Part shown: positions 1 through 8,945 of the stretch, in pieces
Layout of the letters: each line of letters starts with the position of its first letter
Numbering within the stretch: the stretch's first letter is position 1
Source of the DNA: Planctomycetota bacterium
GTDB lineage: Bacteria; Planctomycetota; Phycisphaerae; Sedimentisphaerales; SM23-30
Length of the DNA: 19,530 nucleotides
Assembly (NCBI GenBank): GCA_029573975.1
Contig: JAKQBU010000146.1
Location: 1-19,530, forward strand
Direction of reading: 5' to 3'
The notes under the pieces: generated by a model
What the model was told of the DNA's origin: nothing
What the model saw: only the letters and a program-made list of their open reading frames with translations
The model's database searches: none
Program-made: the position numbers and the translations under genes

Positions 1-738
1 ATAGGTAATCGCTTTCGTAAAATAGTAAGGCGTTACCATATACTCAACCGCCAGATTCTCGGATTTTTCCCCGGGATTCACTACGGTTGTTTCGATACCC
101 AGCTCGCCGGTTTGGGCATCGGGCATGACATATACATCGGAGATATACACCGCCGGTACGATCAGCAATTCCACCGAATCCAAAATTCCGCCCTCATTCG
201 GCCCGTTGCCCGGCGCCATCGGAATCGCATTGTTACGGTGTGGCGTCTGATTCAGCGTAATCCCTTCGATCAGATCATACGTCGGATTCAGCACCCGCAC
301 CGCCAGCCGATTTTTCCCTCCCGGCTTGATCACATCCGTCACGTCAAACGCAAATACCGATTCGCTGCCCTCATACTCACCAACCTTGACATCATTCAGC
401 CAGATATCCGACTTGTAATCGACTGACCAGAACTTCAGAATATACCGGCCGTTTTTATGCGGATTCTTCGGCGCCGTAAATTCCTTCCAGTACCACGCCA
501 GACCATGATACCCCGGAAAGGCATCCTGGATGATCCAGGGCACTTTCGTCTGCTTAGCCCCCGCCTGAACCGACTCCCACCACTTCTGCTCCTTCCCGAC
601 CTGATTCGGATCAATCGCCAGCATCCAGTCCTCCCCGTCCAGCAGCATCGACTCACTGCTCAAGTCTTTTGCGCTCGCACAGGAAACCAGCAGCATCATT
701 TCGCACAGAACAAATAGGATCGATAAAATGTTACGCAT
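1..738 (-). CDS. Secreted/lipoprotein GH2-type glycosidase, N-terminal part (runs off left edge)
   Basis: 246 codons are visible and the frame is open to the window edge. The ATG at 738 has an AGGGAG ribosome site about 8 nt upstream. The N-terminus is a signal sequence with a possible lipobox L17-V18-S19-C20, although ASA at 21-23 could also be a signal peptidase I site. A glutamate at position 13 inside the hydrophobic core is odd. Residues ~30-200 are the GH2 sugar-binding jelly roll: KVPWIIQDAFPGYHGLAWYW, the FWSVDYKSDIWLN strand pair, then the NEGGILDSVELL turn. They align almost throughout with the N-terminus of the next gene upstream (KVPWVIEDYFPWYDGVVWYW; FWAVDFKADVWLNG; NHGGIVDSVELI), so the two are tandem paralogues. 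The catalytic barrel is outside the window, so substrate and activity cannot be judged. The gene starts 17 nt after the preceding stop and is probably co-transcribed. Confidence 0.85.
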   Translation of the reverse strand, partial: MRNILSILFVLCEMMLLVSCASAKDLSSESMLLDGEDWMLAIDPNQVGKEQKWWESVQAGAKQTKVPWIIQDAFPGYHGLAWYWKEFTAPKNPHKNGRYILKFWSVDYKSDIWLNDVKVGEYEGSESVFAFDVTDVIKPGGKNRLAVRVLNPTYDLIEGITLNQTPHRNNAIPMAPGNGPNEGGILDSVELLIVPAVYISDVYVMPDAQTGELGIETTVVNPGEKSENLAVEYMVTPYYFTKAITY

Positions 739-755
739 CGCAGCACTCCCTGTCT

Positions 756-3700
756 TTACTTATCAAAAGCCATATAATTAATCATATTCCGCAGCAGCCG
801 TTCCGCCTGCGGCACCTGGCCCAGATTTTCCCGGACCAGCATGGTATTCACCAGAAACCGGCCCTGGCCCCGTTCAAATATCGCGCACATCAGGCCGCTG
901 GAGATAGTGCAGCGGGTCACATTATTCCCCCCGGCTATCACTTCCGCCGGTTTATCGACTTCCATGAGGTACTTGTCCGGAATGATCTCCCGGTAATAGG
1001 TATAATCCATCAGCCCGCCCCGCTGGAGGCCGTCAAACACCGGATGGCTGGCAGCCCACTGGTTGGTATGATAGACCCATTGTTCCAGTGTGCCAAACTT
1101 TCCTTTGTTCTCCGCCAACGGCAAAAAGGCAGTGCTATCCTGATCCTGCTGAAAAATCTCATGGTTCAGGAAAATAACGTGAGAGCCGTTTTCGATGCGC
1201 CGGGTCAATTCGGAAAAAGCCGCTTCGCCACCCGGTGCAGCCGCCCCGGCCCCAGCCAGGATTAACTGCTTTGTCTCCACCGGCACGCTTGCATCAAATT
1301 TCCGACAGGAAATCGTATTTTCTTTCAGCCATCTTTCCAGATCAACATCCTCTCCCCAAAGAACTACTTCGCTGGCAACCGGCGGCATCTCGGATTTGTT
1401 CAGCACATAAAATTCCATTTCGCCGCCCGCCGCTGCGCCGGACTCGGTAAAACTGACCACCAGGCGGTATTTACCCGTTGGCCCGCTGACAGTGATATTC
1501 TGCTGGAAAACCGGTAGGGCAAAAGATGGCTCTCCCTCTGGAATGGTTACGGTAAAGTCCTTTTCAAATATTTTCTGATTCTCCGGCCCGAATACCCACA
1601 CCCTGGCCGGATAATCACCGGGTAGAAGCTGATCTTCGTTGGATAACACCACCTCCAGCGTGACTTCATCACCGCTATAAATATTGTACGGCTCGACGAA
1701 CGAACACCACCGCAATTTAGCCCAGCCGTCGAAAATCGCATCCATCGTACCGGGCTTGAACTCCCGGAAGGTGGTGAACAGCCCCTCGCCGGAATCCCCC
1801 TGATCGGCCGCCCCGGTCAGACTGATGCCCACCATATTCGGATTGGACCGCAGGGCGTTGATCCCCCGCGTCCGTTCGCGGGCCATGAAGGCAATGCTTT
1901 GCTGCAAAAATTCCTCCGGCCTGCCAAAAATGGCATCCATACCCCATTTTTCGTAATCCGCCAGGAACCGGTCGCAGTAATTCTTATGGTTTATGCCGCT
2001 GTCTATATGTAAATAACCATACTGGCCAAATTGCCGCACAATCCGCATCCAGTTCTGACCGCTGCCCACCCCGTACTCGGACATAAAGAACGGCTCCCCA
2101 TCGCCCACCGTCCGCAGCTCGTTGAGTTCCTGCCAGCGGTGCGGTACCCTCTTGTAATGATGGCCATCCTTTAAGTCACTTTCCCAGACCAGTGAGCCGG
2201 GATTGCTCAGCGTGCCGGGCTGGAGACGGTCCGCCCCGATTTCTTCCAGGGCCTCATTGATGAATGGCTTGAAACTGGAGGCATCCATCGGCCCGGCAAA
2301 AAACATCCCGTAACTCCATGGGCCGTTGGGATTTTCGGTGGCCGAGAAATCCCGGCCCGCATCATAGACTTTGCCCGTATCGGTAGTAATGACAGCCGAG
2401 AAATCAGTTGCGTCAGCGCTATAATACCCATTGCCGAATCCCAGGGCAAAGTCGATAGTGTCGCCCTTGGCAACCTTGACCTGTCCTTTAAATTTCGCTT
2501 CTTTGCCGCCATCGTTCACATTGACATATCCGTCGAAAAGAATTTTCCCATTATGCAGCACATGGCCATCGGTGGTCGGGCTGGGCGCCGTCTGCGCCCA
2601 AAAGGCTGCCTGAATATCACAAACCGCATCTCCCGGGGCCTGCCACCGCACCACCGCGTATTCGCCCCCTCCGCCCGGATGCAGCACCAGTTGTCCCGGC
2701 CGCCACATCGTGCCGGCATAGCTGATTTCCTTGTCTCCCACCACCGAGGTAACACAAGGTTCTCCCACCCCGCGCAGATGCAGCGAAACCAGTCCTTCCG
2801 GCGACTTCGGTGCATCCCCGGCATAATGCCACACCGGATGTCCGCTATTTAGAAACACCAGCCGATCCCTATCCAGCGACCGGACCAGCTTCAAAGTCTG
2901 GGTGGCATGGACCATAACGGCTCCATAGCCGGTTTCATTGAGCAGCCCCCAGGCGGCCACGCTGGGATGGTTGCGATCCCGCAAAATCATCTCCCGCACC
3001 GACTGGTCAAACCACTCCTCGAATCGCGGCGAATACCGCATGCACCAGGAGGCATAAGACTCCTCATACATCATCAAGCCGATCTCATCGGCCAGGTCAA
3101 GCTGATAGCGCGTCGGAATCCCCGCAAGAAATCGAATCATGTTAAAGCCCATCACCTTCCAGTTGAGAAGATCCCGGCGCAGCAGGTCCGGATCATGCGG
3201 AATCTGAAATCCGATGGGGCAGCAGTTACCCGTATGGGCACATTTCAAAAACAGCCGCCGGCCGTTCAGCCGGAAATAGCCGTCCTGAAACGCAAATTCG
3301 CGAAAGCCGGTCTTGACTGTAAATTCATCCCTCGATTCCGGATATTTATCCGCCGTAAGCCGGGCGGTCAATCGATACAGATAAGGATCGTTCAGCTCCC
3401 ACAGCCGCGGATTGTCAATCGTCAGCTCCGCCCGGATCCGGCTGTCGCCGGGCGCGGCTGTCGTTTCCATTTGCAGGGTCTGGATTGCCAGGCCGCCGGC
3501 TGCCGGTGCGGCCGTAAATGCCAGTGCAACGGATTGCTCCTTCTTCGTACTGTTTTGCACGGAAACCTCCATGCTCAGTTTACCGGTTCGCATTTCGGGC
3601 AGAACATGCACATCCGCGATCCGCACCGCCGGCGCCAGGATCAGTTCCACCGAATCGACAATCCCGCCGTGATTGTACACTCCCTCCGACTTGCACCGGT

Positions 3701-4214
3701 GTGGCGTTTTCGTCAGTTCGATCCCGTCGATGGGAGTAGTGCCCGGATTCAGCACGCAAACCGCCAGCAGATTTTCCCCGCCTCGCCGAACCACATCGGT
3801 GGCATCCAGGGTGAAAGGCGTTTCCCCACACTCGTGCCCGCCCAGATATTGCCCGTTCAGCCAGACATCCGCCTTGAAATCCACCGCCCAGAATCGCAAC
3901 AGCGTCCGCCCGTCCTTATGCACATTTTCCGGAATCGCCAGCTTCTTCCAATACCATACCACCCCGTCATACCAGGGGAAATAATCCTCGATTACCCACG
4001 GCACCTTCGCCTGCTTGGCGTCAGGTTGTATGCCGTTCCACCATTTCTCTTCCCGCCCAACGTTCTTCGGATCCGTCGCCAACCGCCAGTCATTGCCATC
4101 CAGGGATAGAATCTCACTGCTCATAACCGTCATAGACCACGCTTGAGAATCCGCCGCTATGCTCAATGGTGAGGTAAGCAACAATAGGAATAAGGTATAA
4201 TTTAATTTGTTCAC
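756..4214 (-). CDS. Secreted glycoside hydrolase family 2 (beta-galactosidase/beta-glucuronidase-like) with inserted beta-sandwich
   Basis: 1152 aa. The start is GTG at 4214 with AAAGGA upstream. The signal peptide is ~1-20 (LFLLLLTSPLSIA), so the product is exported. Domains in order: GH2 sugar-binding jelly roll ~33-205; immunoglobulin-like strand domain ~206-305; TIM barrel from ~310 (YFRLNGRRLFLKCAHTGN). The acid/base is expected at E427 in AWGLLNE, and the nucleophile at E713 in FFMSEYG. Between these two glutamates, ~480-640, sits an extra beta-sandwich with the signature LHPGGGGEYAVVRW...HVLHNGKILFDG...GDTIDFALGFGNGYY. The barrel resumes at ~690. After a further Ig-like domain (~840-940), residues ~945-1150 resemble a class I glutamine-amidotransferase-like fold (VVLWGE, LILAGAG, HVIFLNHE, GRFLVNTML). 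Both catalytic residues are present, so it should be active; the sugar specificity cannot be read. It lies between the GH36-esterase gene and a GH2 paralogue, with gaps of 41 and 17 nt. Confidence 0.93.
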   Translation of the reverse strand: MNKLNYTLFLLLLTSPLSIAADSQAWSMTVMSSEILSLDGNDWRLATDPKNVGREEKWWNGIQPDAKQAKVPWVIEDYFPWYDGVVWYWKKLAIPENVHKDGRTLLRFWAVDFKADVWLNGQYLGGHECGETPFTLDATDVVRRGGENLLAVCVLNPGTTPIDGIELTKTPHRCKSEGVYNHGGIVDSVELILAPAVRIADVHVLPEMRTGKLSMEVSVQNSTKKEQSVALAFTAAPAAGGLAIQTLQMETTAAPGDSRIRAELTIDNPRLWELNDPYLYRLTARLTADKYPESRDEFTVKTGFREFAFQDGYFRLNGRRLFLKCAHTGNCCPIGFQIPHDPDLLRRDLLNWKVMGFNMIRFLAGIPTRYQLDLADEIGLMMYEESYASWCMRYSPRFEEWFDQSVREMILRDRNHPSVAAWGLLNETGYGAVMVHATQTLKLVRSLDRDRLVFLNSGHPVWHYAGDAPKSPEGLVSLHLRGVGEPCVTSVVGDKEISYAGTMWRPGQLVLHPGGGGEYAVVRWQAPGDAVCDIQAAFWAQTAPSPTTDGHVLHNGKILFDGYVNVNDGGKEAKFKGQVKVAKGDTIDFALGFGNGYYSADATDFSAVITTDTGKVYDAGRDFSATENPNGPWSYGMFFAGPMDASSFKPFINEALEEIGADRLQPGTLSNPGSLVWESDLKDGHHYKRVPHRWQELNELRTVGDGEPFFMSEYGVGSGQNWMRIVRQFGQYGYLHIDSGINHKNYCDRFLADYEKWGMDAIFGRPEEFLQQSIAFMARERTRGINALRSNPNMVGISLTGAADQGDSGEGLFTTFREFKPGTMDAIFDGWAKLRWCSFVEPYNIYSGDEVTLEVVLSNEDQLLPGDYPARVWVFGPENQKIFEKDFTVTIPEGEPSFALPVFQQNITVSGPTGKYRLVVSFTESGAAAGGEMEFYVLNKSEMPPVASEVVLWGEDVDLERWLKENTISCRKFDASVPVETKQLILAGAGAAAPGGEAAFSELTRRIENGSHVIFLNHEIFQQDQDSTAFLPLAENKGKFGTLEQWVYHTNQWAASHPVFDGLQRGGLMDYTYYREIIPDKYLMEVDKPAEVIAGGNNVTRCTISSGLMCAIFERGQGRFLVNTMLVRENLGQVPQAERLLRNMINYMAFDK

Positions 4215-4255
4215 TTCTAATTCCTTTCACTCAGACGTTGGCTGGCCACTTCGTG

Positions 4256-7200
4256 TCATTTTTCCGTTATACCGGCGGCCAGAACGGCCGAAACTTCAAA
4301 CTGATGATTATCCACCTGATCCGATTTCTCCTCCAGTAACGTAATCCTCAATCGATGCGGCCCGGCTGAAAGATGGTCTGCAATCTGGACAAATCGGCTG
4401 TAGCCCCCGCCCCAATCCTGGGGGAAATAGGCTTCCAGCTTCACGGGCGGCAGGTCGTCCACCTGAACCGAAGCCATCCCTCCCTTCTGTTTCGTGTGGT
4501 GATAAATCAGACTGATCGTGGTTCCCGCCACTTCAAATTCCAGTGTGCTGCCGGGTGTTTCCGTTGTCCAGCCGTTGAAGAACGGCTGATTCGACTTTCC
4601 GGCCCAGCCGTTACCAACAGCCGGCGTTATGCTCTCGGCATCATAATAAGCGGTATGTTCATAAACATCGCTGATCAATGGCTCAGGAAGTGGTGGAGCA
4701 TCCGGAAAGTCATCAACGGACGGAAGAGTTGTCCAGATGCTATCCAGAAAAGAAGCTATAAGCTCTGCACAAAGGGCATGCCCCTTATCATTCGGATGAA
4801 CCGTATCCGCTTCGATATCATCCCATTGCATTCGCCCGGCCTGAAGTTCCGGCCACAGCGCATCACGCATAGAAACCATCGGCAGGCCGTAATGTTTGCC
4901 AATCCGCATATGTTCCGCCTGGACATTGTTTCCCTGCTTATCCATCGTGAAAAATAACATAACCGCGGCCTGGTTAGGCATAGCCAGAATCTGGCGGGTC
5001 AATCCCTCCAGCGTTTCGGCGGCCCTGGGACTACCGTTATCATTAACGGCATATTCAATCACCACAAAATCCGGCTGGTATTTCAACAGATGCTCTTGTA
5101 CCCGATGGGCACCAAGATCAGAACCGGTCGCGCCGATACCGGCATTGATGAACTTGATTTTCTCCGCTGCCGGGGAATGCTCCCGCCACCATCTCGCCAC
5201 AATATCAGCCCATCGATGTTCAGGAGAACTGGCCAAAGCCCCCTGCGTGATCGAACCGCCGATAACGCCAACCGTTACCGGCTGTTTATCCCGCAAACGT
5301 GCCATAACCTTTTGCAGGTGAACCACATTCCCTTTGCTAAGCAAAGAACGTTCTATAATGCGACTTTGGTCCGGATCTGTTTTTTTGTATTGAAGCAAAA
5401 CCGAGCCGGGTTTTTCCGGAATAGTGATTTCCAGCGATTGCAACGATTTGCCGGCCAATTTCTTCCAAAGCCCATATTCATACGTTTCCCCGGTAATGCT
5501 GACGCTGTATTCTGCATCCAGATCAATCTTCTGCAAAGTAATCTCACAACTCTTATGCCCACTCAAAGGCCGGCGGAAGACAAAAGCACAGCCCTCGCCC
5601 AGGTCCGGCCGGTCCCACTGGCAGGCATACCACACCTCATCCGAATCCAGCGGCTGCAGCAACGGATAAAAATCCCCCAAAACCAGCGGCCGCAGCATCC
5701 GCAGTTCCGCGATAGCTTGCCGGGCCGTTTCCACGGGAAAATTTTTATCGACCAGATCCACACAAAAAACACCGCCGCCGCAAAAATTGCTGCGAAAACT
5801 ATACGGCTCCATCTCCCATGTAGGCCCGGCGTGCAGCGGCACATACAAAGACAGCCCGCTGATCAGATTCTGATTGCCCGTACCTATAAATACCCGGTTC
5901 GGCGGCCACGACCAGGCCGGCCAGTCATTCAGATCGCTGCGATGGAGGTAATAGCACTGCTTCATGGTCTCGATGTCAATCCGATTGCCGCCCCCGCAGC
6001 AGCTATCAATCTTCAGCCCCGGATTCCGCCGCAAGAGGCCCGAATAAAACTGATACAGCCCGTCAATATGTTTCATCTCCGCGATCCCCTGCCGGTCCTC
6101 CGCTCCTTCTTCCGGCGGAATATCGCTGCCGTCTTCCCGGTAGATATTAATCCCCCATTCCTGTATAAATCCGCAAATCAGATCCGTCAATTTCTCCCGC
6201 GCCTCCGGCTCCCCCAGCTTCCAGATGCCGCCCCGGCCTTCCCCGCCTCCGTGAATGTACTGCGGATACTCCTTCGCCCACTGGGTCCCCCCGTTGACAC
6301 TCATCGGGATCATCCACAACAGATAATCCATCCCGTGCTGATGGGCCAGGTCCGCTATCGGCTTGATCCCGCCCGCAAACGCATCCGGCCGCGGATACCA
6401 GTTCCCCAGGTTCTGCTGCCAGGGTTGCGGAAACCACCACGCATCCATCCAGATCGCCTCAAAACCCATCTCCCCATATTTCGGAATCGTGTCATATTCA
6501 ATCTTCTCGTTATAGTCATCCCACCAGGCCTCCCAGATTCGCCCTTCCGCCGCCGCCTGCCGGATCACCTGCACCATAGCCACCCCCGCTAGCGGCGGCA
6601 AAGTCGGCTGGCCCTTTTGCCGCGGCACATATTGGTCGATCACCAATTTGCGAAACTGGTTATGCCCGTCAATCATCTCTTTCCCACTCCACGGCAATAC
6701 CACCACGCTGGGGCCGCGGACCTCTTCACCGGGTTTTAGATAAAACCGGGTCTTGATCCCCATCCCCACCCGCACCGCCAGCAAATCCTCCCCCGTGTGC
6801 TCAAACTCCGCCGCCCAGTTCCCCGACCAGCCCACCGCCACCACCCAGCCGCCTTCCGGGTACTTCACATTAAAAAACGGCAAATACCGGAAAGATCCTT
6901 TCGACGCAAACCGGCACTTCATCCCGCCATGCAGTTCCTGGTCGTGCTTCATAAACGATTCCCGCGTCTCACCCCACATATAGGTCGGTGTGGAATAATC
7001 ATACGAATAATAACGGTCCCCGTTGGACCAACGCAGAATCGGATTGCCGCGCGGTTTGACCTGCCCGGGCAGATTGCTGCCGTCCAAAGTTAAAATGTTC
7101 TCTATGATTTTCGTATATTCCCCGCCGGTATTGCGAAAATATAAAACCCACTCCACCGCCGGGCTATCCGCAAACGTCCGCACCCGGCATTCCACCTGCA

Positions 7201-7462
7201 GCGAACTGCCCGGATCCTGCCAGCCGTACACTTCATACTCCCCATGTTGTTCCACCACTTTGGAAACGGAACGTGACCAGCCCGTCAACAGGGTTTGGGA
7301 TTTGACACCGTCATAGGTAAACGAGAAAGGCAGGGAACCGCTTTTCCCTTCCGTTTCCGTCGTAAACGTGCGCTTTACCCAGTCCTGTTCCGCCCCAACC
7401 GGACTGCTGACAACAAATAAAAAAACAATGAAACCCCAATTGATCGTACGCATCCGCCTCAT
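4256..7462 (-). CDS. Secreted GH36-type alpha-galactosidase fused to SGNH/GDSL esterase
   Basis: 1068 aa from the ATG at 7462, which has AAAGGAAG 4-6 nt upstream. An in-frame TTG at 7477 is less likely. The signal peptide is 1-24 (FIVFLFVVSSPVGA). Residues ~30-270 form the GH36 N-terminal beta-sandwich and ~285-600 the melibiase barrel (AWWDDYNEKIEYDTIPKYGE, IWMDAWW). The proposed nucleophile is D444 in NIYREDGSD and the acid/base D510 in HRSDLND, flanking IDSCCGGGNRIDIE, the GH36 substrate-binding motif. A beta-sheet domain (~600-695) follows. Residues ~725-910 are a complete SGNH hydrolase: S737 (GGSIT), G775 (NAGIGATGS), N807 (YAVNDN), D886 and H889 (DTVHPN). The last ~150 residues form another beta-sandwich. 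One chain could thus remove alpha-galactosyl residues and an ester (acetyl or other acyl) from the same glycan. Family assignment is from motifs; the substrates are inferred. Confidence 0.92.
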   Translation of the reverse strand: MRRMRTINWGFIVFLFVVSSPVGAEQDWVKRTFTTETEGKSGSLPFSFTYDGVKSQTLLTGWSRSVSKVVEQHGEYEVYGWQDPGSSLQVECRVRTFADSPAVEWVLYFRNTGGEYTKIIENILTLDGSNLPGQVKPRGNPILRWSNGDRYYSYDYSTPTYMWGETRESFMKHDQELHGGMKCRFASKGSFRYLPFFNVKYPEGGWVVAVGWSGNWAAEFEHTGEDLLAVRVGMGIKTRFYLKPGEEVRGPSVVVLPWSGKEMIDGHNQFRKLVIDQYVPRQKGQPTLPPLAGVAMVQVIRQAAAEGRIWEAWWDDYNEKIEYDTIPKYGEMGFEAIWMDAWWFPQPWQQNLGNWYPRPDAFAGGIKPIADLAHQHGMDYLLWMIPMSVNGGTQWAKEYPQYIHGGGEGRGGIWKLGEPEAREKLTDLICGFIQEWGINIYREDGSDIPPEEGAEDRQGIAEMKHIDGLYQFYSGLLRRNPGLKIDSCCGGGNRIDIETMKQCYYLHRSDLNDWPAWSWPPNRVFIGTGNQNLISGLSLYVPLHAGPTWEMEPYSFRSNFCGGGVFCVDLVDKNFPVETARQAIAELRMLRPLVLGDFYPLLQPLDSDEVWYACQWDRPDLGEGCAFVFRRPLSGHKSCEITLQKIDLDAEYSVSITGETYEYGLWKKLAGKSLQSLEITIPEKPGSVLLQYKKTDPDQSRIIERSLLSKGNVVHLQKVMARLRDKQPVTVGVIGGSITQGALASSPEHRWADIVARWWREHSPAAEKIKFINAGIGATGSDLGAHRVQEHLLKYQPDFVVIEYAVNDNGSPRAAETLEGLTRQILAMPNQAAVMLFFTMDKQGNNVQAEHMRIGKHYGLPMVSMRDALWPELQAGRMQWDDIEADTVHPNDKGHALCAELIASFLDSIWTTLPSVDDFPDAPPLPEPLISDVYEHTAYYDAESITPAVGNGWAGKSNQPFFNGWTTETPGSTLEFEVAGTTISLIYHHTKQKGGMASVQVDDLPPVKLEAYFPQDWGGGYSRFVQIADHLSAGPHRLRITLLEEKSDQVDNHQFEVSAVLAAGITEK

Positions 7463-7531
7463 GTTCTTCCTTTCCAATTCAACCGCTTCATCTCACATAA
7501 AGGTTTACCGTTCTACCAGGATCGCATCCGA

Positions 7532-8545
7532 TTACCCCAACACACCGGTCACTTCGTGCGGGATAAACATTTCCGGCGTGATTTGCTTCTGGCAGACATG
7601 CTCCTCTTCCTGGGTCATCAAATAATGTACGGCGTCCATCCCCACCTGATAATTCGGCTGTTTCAGACAAATCATCGGAATCCCCAGAAAATCGCTCAAA
7701 TGCGAATCATCCACCGTCGCGATAATCACATCCTGCGGAATCCGCAGATTCTTCTCCTTCAACGCCTTGATCCCCCCCAGCGCCAGCTCGATATTCGTAT
7801 AATAAATCACCCGGGGAGCGGGTGTATCCGGCAGACACAGATTCAAGGTGGCACTGTACCCCGCCTGCGGATTGACAAGCTGCCGCTCCACATCCCATGC
7901 CGGCGGCACTCCACAGCCGGATTCCTTCACCGCCTCCAGAAATCCCTGCCGCCGCTGGGAATGACCTACAAATTCCCGCCCCGCCGTTACCACCGCGAAA
8001 TCCCGGCACCCATGACTGGCCAGGTATCGGCCCAGATTAAAACTGACGCCATAATTATCGAATCCGATCCAACTAATATCATCCCTGTCGAACCGCCGCT
8101 CCACCACCACCTGGCGAATCCCATCATCCGCGATCCGCTCGATCAAACCGGTATTTTGTTCCCCGATTAACAAATGCACTAATGCATCGATCTTATTCTC
8201 CCCCAGATAATCCTTATAAGCGCCTTCCCGGTACGCAATGGGAATAAAATCCGTCAGACTCAAAAGCCGAACCGCCGCCTTATATTTCGCCGCCGCCTCC
8301 ATCACCCCCGCCAAAATCTCCTTGCAATACTCATATTCCATCGCCCCCGGTATTAAATTATCCCGCGTAATCCCGATGGTCGCAACCCGCTTGTTCTCCC
8401 GTCGCATCGGGGCATACTCCAGAGACTCCAGCACCTCCGTCACCTTCCGCCGCGTCTGCGGCCGCACTTTGGCCGAATGATTCACCACCCGCGAGACCGT
8501 CGCCACCGACACCCCAGCCTTTTTCGCCACCAAATTGATATTCAT
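7532..8545 (-). CDS. LacI-family transcriptional regulator of the glycosidase operon
   Basis: 337 aa. The ATG at 8545 is preceded by GGAGAT 5 nt away. Residues 1-22 (NLVAKKAGVSVATVSRVVN) are a textbook LacI helix-turn-helix, followed by the helix RRKVTEVLESLEYAP. The usual hinge-helix segment after it is poorly conserved (MRRENKRVATIGI). Residues ~55-335 form the periplasmic-binding-protein-like effector domain: VATIGI first strand, DALVHLL, WIGFDNYGVSFNLGRYLASHG, RRQGFLEAVKESG, VIIATVDDSHLSD. The effector is probably a sugar released by the downstream enzymes. It is the first gene of the operon, 69 nt before the GH36-esterase, so it likely controls its own transcription through the inverted repeat at 8583-8607. 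No transporter gene is present in the window to hint at the inducer. Confidence 0.95.
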   Translation of the reverse strand: MNINLVAKKAGVSVATVSRVVNHSAKVRPQTRRKVTEVLESLEYAPMRRENKRVATIGITRDNLIPGAMEYEYCKEILAGVMEAAAKYKAAVRLLSLTDFIPIAYREGAYKDYLGENKIDALVHLLIGEQNTGLIERIADDGIRQVVVERRFDRDDISWIGFDNYGVSFNLGRYLASHGCRDFAVVTAGREFVGHSQRRQGFLEAVKESGCGVPPAWDVERQLVNPQAGYSATLNLCLPDTPAPRVIYYTNIELALGGIKALKEKNLRIPQDVIIATVDDSHLSDFLGIPMICLKQPNYQVGMDAVHYLMTQEEEHVCQKQITPEMFIPHEVTGVLG

Positions 8546-8582
8546 CGAATCTCCATTGCATTACTATATGTCAAAACCATTG

Positions 8583-8607
8583 AATGTAAATTACAATAAT
8601 TTACATT
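8583..8607. promoter_or_regulatory. Candidate LacI operator: 11+3+11 inverted repeat with 10-bp phased TTACA boxes
   Basis: The left arm AATGTAAATTA (8583-8593) and right arm TAATTTACATT (8597-8607) are perfect inverted copies around CAA. TTACA also begins at 8591, 8601 and 8611, exactly one helical turn apart, with an opposing TGTAA at 8585. The site lies 38-62 nt upstream of the LacI-family start. A minus-strand TATAAT at 8650-8645 could be the -10 of the operon promoter, placing the site downstream of the start of transcription, but no good -35 goes with it. Binding by the adjacent regulator is inference. The odd, CAA-centred symmetry differs from the CG-centred operators usual in the family, so another regulator remains possible. 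Confidence 0.55.
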
Positions 8608-8916
8608 TAATTACAATATTAATAGATGGCAAGCGAGCAAAATGATTATAAAAACTTGATATACAGATAATTATAGAAATATTATTTCATATGAATCTGA
8701 ACAAAGCAGTAATTTGAATCACCTTTTTGTATTTGAAAAATGAGCAGGAAATGGAATTTCCTATTTACCGCACTTGGCAGCAGTAGGCACAGATCGTTGA
8801 TTACGGAAACACTACTTTTCTTTCCCTGCCAGCATCGCATTCATTCACATATAAACGTGATATTGTCCGGGAGATGAGATGTTTCTTATCTATTCCATTT
8901 ATACATTTAAGTTTTA

Positions 8917-8945
8917 TTGACATCTTTTTCGGGATTCAGTATAAA
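8917..8945 (+). promoter_or_regulatory. Sigma-70-type promoter for the ATP-grasp gene
   Basis: TTGACA at 8917-8922, a 17-nt spacer, then TATAAA at 8940-8945. This is a full-consensus -35 with a 5/6 -10 at ideal spacing. Transcription would begin near 8952, about 154 nt before the chosen ATG at 9106 (about 103 nt before the alternative ATG at 9055). It faces away from the glycosidase operon, so the ATP-grasp gene is expected to be expressed independently of that operon. Confidence 0.65.

Noticed and set aside
2907..4109. Plus-strand open frame of 400 codons
   Set aside because: It lies wholly antisense to the GH2 gene, is rich in Arg/Pro/His/Gln with no recognisable domain, and is a shadow of that gene's codon bias.
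5090..6592. Plus-strand open frame of 500 codons
   Set aside because: Antisense to the GH36-esterase gene, compositionally biased, no domain; a shadow.
1..8545. A Bacteroidetes-type polysaccharide utilisation locus
   Set aside because: There is no SusC/SusD pair, and regulation is by a LacI-type protein.
8569..8574. Minus-strand TTGACA close to the LacI-family start
   Set aside because: At 17 nt spacing the -10 would fall on the ribosome site and there is no TATAAT-like sequence there.
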